NCBI GenBank assembly: GCA_023395595.1
Contig: JAEWYO010000077.1
Span: forward strand, 1 to 47,045
Direction: 5' to 3'
DNA: 47,045 bases
Source: Bacillota bacterium
GTDB taxonomy: Bacteria > Bacillota > Clostridia > Christensenellales > CAG-138
Part shown: piece after piece, positions 8,588 to 15,080 of the stretch
Layout: each line of letters begins with the position of its first letter
Position numbering within the stretch: position 1 is the stretch's first letter
The notes under the pieces: generated by a model
What the model saw: the letters and a program-made list of their open reading frames with translations, nothing else
Database searches by the model: none
What the model was told of the DNA's origin: nothing
Position numbers and translations under genes: made by a program

Positions 8588-10102
8588 ATGCAGGAATTCG
8601 TGCTTGAGATGAAGGGCGTGTGCAAGTCGTTTCCGGGCGTAAAAGCGCTCGACAACGCACAGCTGCACCTAAGACCCGGTACCGTCCACGCGCTGATGGG
8701 TGAAAACGGCGCGGGAAAATCCACGCTGATGAAATGCCTCTTCGGCGTGTATAAGATGGACGAGGGCGAGATCGTCTACAACGGCGAGATCGTCAAAATC
8801 GAAAACCCGTTCGACGCGCTGCAAAAAGGTATCGCGATGGTACACCAGGAACTTCAACCGATTCCTGAGCGTCCGATCGCGGAAAACATCTATTGTGGGC
8901 GCTACCCGGAGAAGAAATTTCTCGGTCTGATCAAGACCGTGGATCATAAAAAGATGTTTGAACAGACCGGATCCTTGCTCAAGGGTCTCGGTTTAGACTT
9001 CGACCCGAAGGCAAAGCTCGGCTCGCTTTCCGTGTCGCAGATGCAGCTGGTCGAGATCGCGAAAGCCGTCTCTGCCAATGCAAAGATTGTCATCATGGAC
9101 GAGCCGACCTCTTCGCTAACGCAAAACGAAGTGGATACACTGTTTTCCATCATCGACCGGCTGAAGAAAAACGGCTGCTCGATCATCTATATCTCCCACA
9201 AGATGGACGAAATCCTCAAGATTTCCGACGAAGTCACCATCATGCGGGATGGAAAATACATCGGCACGTGGCCCAGCCGCGAACTCACGACCGACCTCAT
9301 CATCACCAAGATGGTCGGCAGAGAACTCACCAACCTCTACCCCAAACGCGAGAACGTGCCCGGGGACGTAATTCTGAAGGTGGAGGACTTCACCTCCATC
9401 CATCCGAAGTCATTCCGAGATGTGAATTTTGAACTCAGAAAAGGTGAGATTCTCGGCGTTTCCGGCTTGGTTGGCGCGCAGCGCACTGAGCTGATGGAGG
9501 GTATTTTCGGCCTGCGCGCGAGCGAGCGCGGAACCATCACCTATCTTGGCAAGCACCTCAAGATTACGCGCCCGAAGAACGCAATTGAAAACGGAATCGC
9601 GCTCCTGACAGAAGACCGGCGCGGCAGCGGCATCTTCGGCGTGCTGAGCGTGTCAGATAACGTCTCGGTCGCCTCCTTACAGCAGTACTTGATCATGCAC
9701 ACCATGCTCAACGACAAGAAGATCGCCCAGCTCGTCAAGGACAACGTCAAGAAGCTCAGCATCAAGACGCCGTCCATCAAGACGCCGATTCAGTCGCTTT
9801 CCGGCGGCAACCAGCAGAAGGTCATCATCAGCCGCTGGCTGGCAAACGACCCGGACGTGCTGATTATGGACGAACCGACCCGTGGCATCGATGTTGGCGC
9901 GAAGTATGAAATATACTGCATCATCGCCGAGCTTGCCAAGCAGGGCAAGAGCATCATCATGATCAGTTCGGAAATGCCGGAGCTCATCGGCATGGCCGAT
10001 CGCATCATGGTCATGTGCGACGGCCGCGTGACCGGTGTGGTCGATGGCAAAGATATGAATCAGGAAACCATCATGGAGCTGGCCACGCGCTTTGCTTCCT
10101 GA
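8588..10102 (+). CDS. mglA: sugar ABC transporter, twin ATP-binding subunit
   Basis: This 504-residue protein has two fused ABC ATPase domains, as in the MglA/RbsA family. The first has Walker A GENGAGKST, a signature-like segment LSVSQMQLVEIAKAV and Walker B IVIMDEPTSSL. The second has the usual degenerate P-loop (GLVGAQRTELMEG), signature LSGGNQQKV and Walker B VLIMDEPTRGID. It hydrolyses ATP at the cytoplasmic face to drive uptake through MglC. It lies 100 bases after mglB across a hairpin and 86 bases before mglC. The length is normal for the family. A degenerate copy of the last codons occurs again just downstream (see the repeat at 10076-10173). Confidence 0.96.
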   Translation: MQEFVLEMKGVCKSFPGVKALDNAQLHLRPGTVHALMGENGAGKSTLMKCLFGVYKMDEGEIVYNGEIVKIENPFDALQKGIAMVHQELQPIPERPIAENIYCGRYPEKKFLGLIKTVDHKKMFEQTGSLLKGLGLDFDPKAKLGSLSVSQMQLVEIAKAVSANAKIVIMDEPTSSLTQNEVDTLFSIIDRLKKNGCSIIYISHKMDEILKISDEVTIMRDGKYIGTWPSRELTTDLIITKMVGRELTNLYPKRENVPGDVILKVEDFTSIHPKSFRDVNFELRKGEILGVSGLVGAQRTELMEGIFGLRASERGTITYLGKHLKITRPKNAIENGIALLTEDRRGSGIFGVLSVSDNVSVASLQQYLIMHTMLNDKKIAQLVKDNVKKLSIKTPSIKTPIQSLSGGNQQKVIISRWLANDPDVLIMDEPTRGIDVGAKYEIYCIIAELAKQGKSIIMISSEMPELIGMADRIMVMCDGRVTGVVDGKDMNQETIMELATRFAS

Positions 10103-10173
10103 GCAAAACAATCAATCCAACCATACTATCTATTGCAAGAAACTCAGAGCTGGCCGCGTGCCTTGCCTGCTGA
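10076..10173 (+). repeat. degenerate copy of the mglA 3' end in the mglA-mglC gap
   Basis: The last 27 bases of mglA including its stop (10076-10102) recur at 10147-10173 with 22 of 27 identities. Both copies read Glu-Leu-Ala and end in TGA at the same place. The offset is 71 bases. This looks like an old local duplication. Confidence 0.6.
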
Positions 10174-10188
10174 TTGACGGAGGGTTAC

Positions 10189-11181
10189 ATGAAAGAAAAA
10201 AAGTCTGTTGGTAATTTCCTGCTCAACAATGCGATGATCATCTTCATGATCGGAGCCGCGATCGTGGTCGGTATTTTACGCCCCACGTTCTTCTCGATGT
10301 ACAATTTTAAGAACCTGATCAGCAACACCGCCGTTCGTTTCATCATCGCGGTCGGCGTTTCCGGTTGCTTGATCACCAAGGGAACCGACCTTTCCGCTGG
10401 ACGCACCGTGGGCCTCGCCGCCTGCATTGCGGCGACGTTCATGCAAGCCTCGGACTATTCCGCAAAGGTTTATCCCAGCATTGGTGAGCTGCCGATGCTC
10501 GTGGTGCTCCTGGGCGTAGTGCTTGTCTCCGTGCTTGTCGGTCTTCTCAACGGCCTCGTCATCTCACTGCTGAACGTGCCGCCGTTTATCGCGACGCTCG
10601 GCATGCAGACCATCGTCTACGGCGCGTGCCTCGTCTTCACCGGCGCGCAGCCCATCGGCGGTCTTCGCAAGGACTACACCAACATCTCCAACGGTTCCAT
10701 TTTCGATATCCAGCTTCTGCCTTACCTGGGGTTGATCGCGCTGGTTGTCGGCGTGATCATGTGGTTTGTCTATAACAAAACGCCACACGGCAAGTATATG
10801 TATGCCATCGGCGGAAACGAAAACTCCGCGGAAGTCTCCGGCATCAACACCGTTAAAACCAAGCTGGTCATCTATATGACGGCGGGTCTGATGTATGGCG
10901 TTGCGGGCTTCCTGCTCGGCGCAAAATCCGGCGGCGCTTCGGTGAACATGGGCATGGGCTATGAACTCGAAGCCATCGCGGGCTGCACCATCGGCGGTGT
11001 TTCCACCAACGGCGGCGTCGGCCGCATCAGCGGCATTCTCATCGGCGTTCTGGTGTTTGAGTTGTTGAAGATTGCCATGCAGTTCATGGGTGTGGAAACC
11101 TCTTACACCTACATCGTACAAGGTATCGTCATCATCATCGCCGTCGCACTCGACATCCGCAAGTATGTCGCCAAGCGGTAA
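10189..11181 (+). CDS. mglC: sugar ABC transporter permease
   Basis: This 330-residue polytopic protein of the BPD_transp_2 family (MglC/RbsC) is rich in hydrophobic helices. It has the conserved early motif TKGTDLSAGRTVGLAA, the NVPPFIATLGM stretch and a late GGVSTNGGVGRISG segment typical of the family. It forms the membrane pore of the transporter and docks with MglA. The ATG at 10189 has GGAGGG five bases upstream; an in-frame TTG at 10174 lacks an SD. The gene is followed after only five bases by a small membrane-protein gene and then a terminator. Confidence 0.95.
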   Translation: MKEKKSVGNFLLNNAMIIFMIGAAIVVGILRPTFFSMYNFKNLISNTAVRFIIAVGVSGCLITKGTDLSAGRTVGLAACIAATFMQASDYSAKVYPSIGELPMLVVLLGVVLVSVLVGLLNGLVISLLNVPPFIATLGMQTIVYGACLVFTGAQPIGGLRKDYTNISNGSIFDIQLLPYLGLIALVVGVIMWFVYNKTPHGKYMYAIGGNENSAEVSGINTVKTKLVIYMTAGLMYGVAGFLLGAKSGGASVNMGMGYELEAIAGCTIGGVSTNGGVGRISGILIGVLVFELLKIAMQFMGVETSYTYIVQGIVIIIAVALDIRKYVAKR

Positions 11182-11186
11182 TCGTT

Positions 11187-11384
11187 ATGGAGCAGCAAAA
11201 CGGCAATCAATGGGACGGAAAACGTCCCGACCCGATCACGCAGACCAAAGAAGGCTGGTATGAAAAGCTGCTTGCGCGTGTCCCGCTGACCGTCAAGTCG
11301 CTCAACATCATCATCGCGGTGCTGTTCATCCTGCTGATTGCGGCACTCGTGCTCGGCACGCTCAAAGGCCGCGGTGCCTTCTAA
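11187..11384 (+). CDS. small single-pass membrane protein ending the mgl operon
   Basis: This 65-residue protein starts five bases after the mglC stop. The first 35 residues are polar and include Trp, Pro and Lys; one transmembrane helix follows (about residues 38-59), then a short basic tail ending GRGAF. It belongs to no family I recognise. Its tight coupling to mglC and the terminator right after it place it in the transport operon, where it could be an accessory subunit or stabiliser of the permease (inference). The N-terminus probably faces the cytoplasm. There is no obvious SD, so translation may be coupled to mglC. Confidence 0.7.
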   Translation: MEQQNGNQWDGKRPDPITQTKEGWYEKLLARVPLTVKSLNIIIAVLFILLIAALVLGTLKGRGAF

Positions 11385-11410
11385 CACAATCCATCTCATC
11401 TCTCCTTCGG

Positions 11411-11439
11411 GGCTGTCCAGCAATGGCAGCCTTTTTTTT
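11411..11439 (+). terminator. intrinsic terminator of the mgl operon
   Basis: GGCTG-T-CCA / TGG-CAGCC with a GCAA loop is followed by eight T residues at 11432-11439. It closes mglBAC plus the small protein gene. Confidence 0.9.
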
Positions 11440-11461
11440 GCGCAAAATCCCGCTGATCGGG

Positions 11462-11490
11462 TTGACCGGCGTAAAAAAAGCTGATACAGT
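11462..11490 (+). promoter_or_regulatory. sigma-A promoter giving a near-leaderless HAD mRNA
   Basis: TTGACC (11462-11467) and TACAGT (11485-11490) are 17 bases apart. The predicted start is near 11497, only about three bases before the ATG at 11500. Confidence 0.55.
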
Positions 11491-11499
11491 GCTCCTCAT

Positions 11500-12150
11500 A
11501 TGAAAACGAATCAAATGCAAAACTGCAAAGCCGTCATGTTTGACATTGACGCGTGCCTGATCGACTCCGCGCCAAACCTGATCCTGACGCTGGATCGTGC
11601 CGTTGCGGACACGGGAGGCGGGCATCATTCGCCGGAGTATCTAAGAAAGATGCTCGGTCTTCCTGCCTCCGCGCTGGACGATCTGTTCACCCTGCCGGAC
11701 TGGGAGCACACGCTGCGGACCTGGAGCGAATATTACGCGCCGCTGGCTGGCGAAAACAAGCCGTTTGCGGGAATACAGCCGCTGCTTGCGGCAATCCAAG
11801 AGGCGGGACTACCCATCGGAGTCGCGACCTCGCAAGGGCGCTCATTGTTTGAGGAGCATTTCCATAAATACGGTCTGGCGCACTATTTTGACCTTGCCGT
11901 CTGCGCAGACGACGTAGCAAACCCGAAGCCCGCGGCTGATCCCCTGCTCTTTGCGGCGCGCCACTTTGGCATTTCACCAAGCGAGATTCTCTTCTTGGGC
12001 GATGCACCGTATGATATGCAGTGTGCGGCAGCAGCGGGCGCAAAAGGCGCGCTGGCCGTTTGGGGTACGACAGACCCGACGATTCCGGCGGACTACTACC
12101 CGCCGACTCCACTAGATGTGCTTGCCATACTCGGTCTTACCGCAGATTGA
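11500..12150 (+). CDS. HAD-superfamily phosphatase, phosphoglycolate phosphatase-like
   Basis: This 216-residue HAD hydrolase has an alpha-helical cap. The nucleophile motif reads FDIDACLIDS with Asp15 and Asp17 kept, while the usual Gly-Thr after DxD is Ala-Cys. Motif II is VATSQ, motif III has Lys in NPKPAADP, and motif IV is LGDAPYDMQCA. This supports Mg-dependent phosphate-ester hydrolysis in the cytoplasm, in the Gph/PpaX/beta-phosphoglucomutase subgroup. The substrate is not evident. There is no SD before the ATG, and the promoter sits so close that the message may be leaderless; ATG at 11515 is an alternative start. The gene ends at a terminator shared with the convergent eno gene. Confidence 0.88.
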   Translation: MKTNQMQNCKAVMFDIDACLIDSAPNLILTLDRAVADTGGGHHSPEYLRKMLGLPASALDDLFTLPDWEHTLRTWSEYYAPLAGENKPFAGIQPLLAAIQEAGLPIGVATSQGRSLFEEHFHKYGLAHYFDLAVCADDVANPKPAADPLLFAARHFGISPSEILFLGDAPYDMQCAAAAGAKGALAVWGTTDPTIPADYYPPTPLDVLAILGLTAD

Positions 12151-12164
12151 ACGTTTGATATGCG

Positions 12165-12200
12165 AAAAAGCCCCGAAACCATCCGGTTTCGGGGCTTTTG
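12165..12200. terminator. bidirectional terminator between the HAD gene and eno
   Basis: AAAAGCCCCGAAACC and its exact reverse complement flank a four-base loop. A-rich and T-rich flanks serve both strands, ending the plus-strand HAD gene and the minus-strand eno gene. Confidence 0.92.
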
Positions 12201-12212
12201 TTCATACGTGCG

Positions 12213-13535
12213 TTATCCGATTCGCTTGCCGATCTTGCCAAAGGCGTTCTTGCCCGCGTAGACGGCGGCAGAACCAAGCTGGTCTTCAATGCGGAGCAGG
12301 CGGTTGTATTTCGCAACGCGATCCGTCCGCGAGGGCGCACCGGTCTTGATCTGGCCGGAATTGGTCGCAACAGCGATATCCGCAATCGTTGTGTCCTCCG
12401 TCTCACCGGAACGATGCGACGTCACAGCGGTGAAGCCCGCGCGCTGCGCCATCTCAATGGCTTCCAGCGTCTCGGTGAGTGAGCCGATCTGGTTGACCTT
12501 GATGAGGATCGAGTTGACGCTGTCCTCCTCGATACTCCGCGCAAGTCGCTTGGTGTTGGTGACCAGCAGATCGTCGCCCACGAGCTGAATCTTGTCGCCG
12601 AGTTCCTTCCGGAGCTGCTTCCAGCCGTCCCAATCCTCCTCGGCTAAACCATCCTCAATCGAAATAATGGGGTATTTCGCGCAGAGATCCGCCCAATAGC
12701 GAATCATCTGATCCCGCGTCTTGAGTGCGCCAGTCTTCCAGAAGAGATAGCTCCCCTCCTTGCCCGCTTTCTTCGCCTCGTCAAACATCTCGGTGCTGGC
12801 GGCATCCATGGCGAGCATGAAGTCCTTACCGGGCACAAATCCTGCTTTGGTGATGGCCTCTAGCAGAGTCTCCAGCGCTTCTTCCTCGCCGGAGAGGTTG
12901 GGCGCAAATCCGCCTTCGTCACCGACGGAGGTGCTCAGATTTTTCTTGTGCAGAATTCCCTTAAGCGTGTGGAACACATCTGCGCCCCAACGCAGGCCTT
13001 CCGCAAACGAAGGCGCGCCGACAGGCATAATCATAAATTCCTGGCTGGAGATGTTGTTGTCCGCGTGCTTGCCACCGTTGATGACGTTCATCATCGGCAC
13101 AGGCAGAATATGCGCATTTACCCCGCCGATATAACGATACAGCGGCAGATCGAGCGTTTTAGCCGCAGCGTTGGCAACCGCTAGGGACACCGCGAGGATG
13201 CCGTTTGCGCCGACCTTGCTCTTGTCCGCCGTGCCGTCGATAGCGAGCATCTTGTAGTCGATCTCGCGTTGGCTGGTCACGTCCATACCAAGCAATTTGG
13301 GCGCAAGCATCGTGTGGACGTTTTTCACGGCTTTTTGCACGCCTTTGCCCTGATAGCGGCTCTTGTCGCCGTCGCGCAGTTCCAGCGCCTCATATGCGCC
13401 CGTGGATGCACCGGATGGTACGGCAGCCCAACCGACCACGCCGCCGCTGGTGCTGACCTCCGCCTCAACCGTGGGGTTGCCGCGCGAATCGAGAATCTCC
13501 CGTGCAATAATCTTGGAAATTGTTTGCTGACTCAT
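12213..13535 (-). CDS. eno: enolase (phosphopyruvate hydratase)
   Basis: This 440-residue enolase converts 2-phosphoglycerate to phosphoenolpyruvate in glycolysis and gluconeogenesis; its PEP also feeds DAHP synthase. Family signatures are all present: the N-terminal AREILDSRGNPTVE, ASTGAYEALELRD, the central SIEDGLAEEDW metal-binding segment, and ILIKVNQIGSLTETLEAI with the catalytic Lys, followed by SHRSGETEDT. The length is standard. The ATG at 13535 follows GAGGTT at about 10 bases. It is transcribed alone from its own promoter and ends at the terminator shared with the HAD gene. In many Firmicutes eno sits with other glycolytic genes; here it does not. Confidence 0.98.
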   Translation of the reverse strand: MSQQTISKIIAREILDSRGNPTVEAEVSTSGGVVGWAAVPSGASTGAYEALELRDGDKSRYQGKGVQKAVKNVHTMLAPKLLGMDVTSQREIDYKMLAIDGTADKSKVGANGILAVSLAVANAAAKTLDLPLYRYIGGVNAHILPVPMMNVINGGKHADNNISSQEFMIMPVGAPSFAEGLRWGADVFHTLKGILHKKNLSTSVGDEGGFAPNLSGEEEALETLLEAITKAGFVPGKDFMLAMDAASTEMFDEAKKAGKEGSYLFWKTGALKTRDQMIRYWADLCAKYPIISIEDGLAEEDWDGWKQLRKELGDKIQLVGDDLLVTNTKRLARSIEEDSVNSILIKVNQIGSLTETLEAIEMAQRAGFTAVTSHRSGETEDTTIADIAVATNSGQIKTGAPSRTDRVAKYNRLLRIEDQLGSAAVYAGKNAFGKIGKRIG

Positions 13536-13609
13536 CTATTCAAACCTCAACTTTCTGATGATAGTGTCTTGCGTCGCTCCGTTCGGGAGTACTTGATCTT
13601 AGTAAATAC

Positions 13610-13637
13610 AACGTAGCACAATCGTATGGATTGTCAA
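13610..13637 (-). promoter_or_regulatory. promoter of eno
   Basis: On the minus strand a perfect TTGACA (13632-13637) is followed after 16 bases by TACGTT (13610-13615) preceded by TG, an extended -10 arrangement. The leader would be about 70 bases. Confidence 0.55.
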
Positions 13638-13735
13638 GCGACAGGATCACGCAGCACGAGATTTTTGCGACAAAGTTACAATTTTCATGCGGATTTCCGG
13701 ATTTTGACATGCTCCCTAAGTTACGAAATTCACGC

Positions 13736-13764
13736 TTGTATGTATCATGTTTTTTAGTTATGAT
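13736..13764 (+). promoter_or_regulatory. promoter for the membrane protein gene at 13836
   Basis: TTGTAT (13736-13741), a 17-base spacer and TATGAT (13759-13764). Start is near 13771, leaving a leader of about 65 bases. Apart from this and the eno promoter, nothing more is seen in the 300-base gap 13536-13835. Confidence 0.55.
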
Positions 13765-13835
13765 AGCACCATCTACTATATATGCGCGTGCGTACCTCAA
13801 AATCAGAAGCACGCGGTGAGAGGAACAGCAATCGC

Positions 13836-14390
13836 ATGAATGAAACAGAATCCCTGGCCCCCTCTTCCTCCGAATCCGTGCCGAAACCCGCTGCCGCGCC
13901 ATTTGCGCCGGAGAAAATTCTCGATCAACTCTCGGCGCAAAAGCAGTCCTATCCCGTACTACCCGGTCTCGTCGGCGCACTTCTCGGCAGCATCCCCGGC
14001 ATCCTCGCGTGGATCATCCTCGGTCAAGTTGGGTTCATCGCGGGCATCTGCGGCTGGCTGATGATTCGCGGCGCAATCTTTGGTTACACAAAGCTTGCCG
14101 GCGGCATCGACCGGCGCGGTGAAATACTCGCAACCATCGTTGCACTCTTTATGCCGATCGTAAGCGAGTATCTCGGACTTGCGGTCTCGGTCTATCGCAA
14201 TTTTCACGATTCCTATGGCGTCACAGTTGGCGAAGCGATCCAGACCGTACCGCTGTATCTGGCCGAGCCAGAGGTGCTGCAAGGCATCATCTTCTCGCTC
14301 ATCATTGGCTATGTGCTCATCGCCGTTGGCAATATACGCATCAATCCCCGGCAAAAGAAGGCGGAATCCGGCCAGATCCCGCGGCTGTAA
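13836..14390 (+). CDS. hypothetical polytopic membrane protein
   Basis: This 184-residue protein is of unknown function. The first 40 residues are low-complexity, rich in Pro, Ala, Ser and Glu and probably cytoplasmic. About four transmembrane helices follow between residues 45 and 170, starting with a Gly-rich stretch (LVGALLGSIPGILAW). The tail is basic and polar. The start at 13836 was preferred over an in-frame ATG at 13782 because it follows GAGAGGAA and avoids an Arg/Ser-rich translated leader. It has its own promoter and is followed by a 309-base gap before the next genes. I recognise no family. The Pro/Ala-rich tail plus membrane core resembles many uncharacterised Clostridia membrane proteins. 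Confidence 0.75.
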   Translation: MNETESLAPSSSESVPKPAAAPFAPEKILDQLSAQKQSYPVLPGLVGALLGSIPGILAWIILGQVGFIAGICGWLMIRGAIFGYTKLAGGIDRRGEILATIVALFMPIVSEYLGLAVSVYRNFHDSYGVTVGEAIQTVPLYLAEPEVLQGIIFSLIIGYVLIAVGNIRINPRQKKAESGQIPRL

Positions 14391-14433
14391 GTCGGTCTTT
14401 TTCGAGATGATATCGCGCAAAAAAGGCAATTGT

Positions 14434-14451
14434 GTATCATCCAGATGATAC
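14434..14451. promoter_or_regulatory. palindrome upstream of the amt promoter, candidate operator
   Basis: GTATCATC and GATGATAC are perfect 8-base arms separated by CA. The site lies 60 bases upstream of the -35 box at 14511, a position typical of an activator or regulator dimer site. The two-base loop makes an RNA hairpin unlikely. Confidence 0.45.
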
Positions 14452-14510
14452 GAAATTTGTTTGTTTTTTACAAATCATGTTCCCGGCATATCGCCATATA
14501 AATTTTTTTC

Positions 14511-14539
14511 TTGACAAGAGTTTGTATATCATATATAAC
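14511..14539 (+). promoter_or_regulatory. strong sigma-A promoter upstream of the amt operon
   Basis: A perfect TTGACA (14511-14516), a 17-base spacer and TATAAC (14534-14539). The predicted start is near 14546, only a few bases before a terminator-like hairpin. Confidence 0.75.
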
Positions 14540-14548
14540 ATTGCCATC

Positions 14549-14590
14549 AGCAAAGGTGCTTTGGGGCTTTCCCGAAGCGCCTTTGCTTTT
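14549..14590 (+). terminator. terminator-like hairpin at the start of the amt transcript
   Basis: AGCAAAGG pairs with CCTTTGCT. The helix continues through GCTTTGGG against CCCGAAGC with G-U pairs, giving about 17 bp around a GCTTT loop, followed by TTTTGTTTATT. It could end transcripts from the gene at 13836, but it also lies between a strong promoter and the amt genes, so an attenuation role is possible. Confidence 0.7.
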
Positions 14591-14699
14591 GTTTATTCCA
14601 AAATACGCCAAACAATGGGGTTTTGGCGGTTTGGAAGAGGACAGTGGCTTTCATTGAGAATGTTTAGAAGAGAAATCAATTGGTAGGAGGTTGAGTCAC

Positions 14700-15002
14700 A
14701 TGGTGCGTACTGCGGCGGTCGGCTCCCCGGAGGCAAAGGGAAAAGTCGCCATGCTCGTCACTCTTTATGTACTGTCGGTTGTGATCATGCTGCTCGGTGC
14801 GGGGTTTTGCGCCTATAGCGCAATCCACAATGTGCAGATGCAGGTAATGTCGTCTACAATTCCCGGTTTTGTCTTCGGGATGGTAATCCTGTTTCTCGGC
14901 ATCCGGTATTTCATGTCGCTTTCCAAGCTGCGGGAGGAAGTCATGAAGTCCACCGGGTTCTCATGGGAGAATTTTCGAAAAGCAAGGAAGCCGCGCGCAT
15001 AA
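14700..15002 (+). CDS. small two-helix membrane protein upstream of amt
   Basis: This 100-residue protein has two predicted transmembrane helices (about residues 17-40 and 51-69) and a basic C-terminal tail rich in Lys and Arg. The ATG at 14700 has TAGGAGG ten bases upstream; an upstream in-frame TTG lies right on that SD and is rejected. I recognise no family. The ammonium transporter gene starts 78 bases downstream on the same strand with no terminator between, so the two are probably co-transcribed, and the protein could be an accessory to the transporter (inference). Confidence 0.75.
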   Translation: MVRTAAVGSPEAKGKVAMLVTLYVLSVVIMLLGAGFCAYSAIHNVQMQVMSSTIPGFVFGMVILFLGIRYFMSLSKLREEVMKSTGFSWENFRKARKPRA

Positions 15003-15080
15003 GGCGCTGGTTCCATACATCCAGTGCTATCCAAACAAGTTTTTCCAACGAGCAACTTGCAAAAATAACGGGAGGTATTC

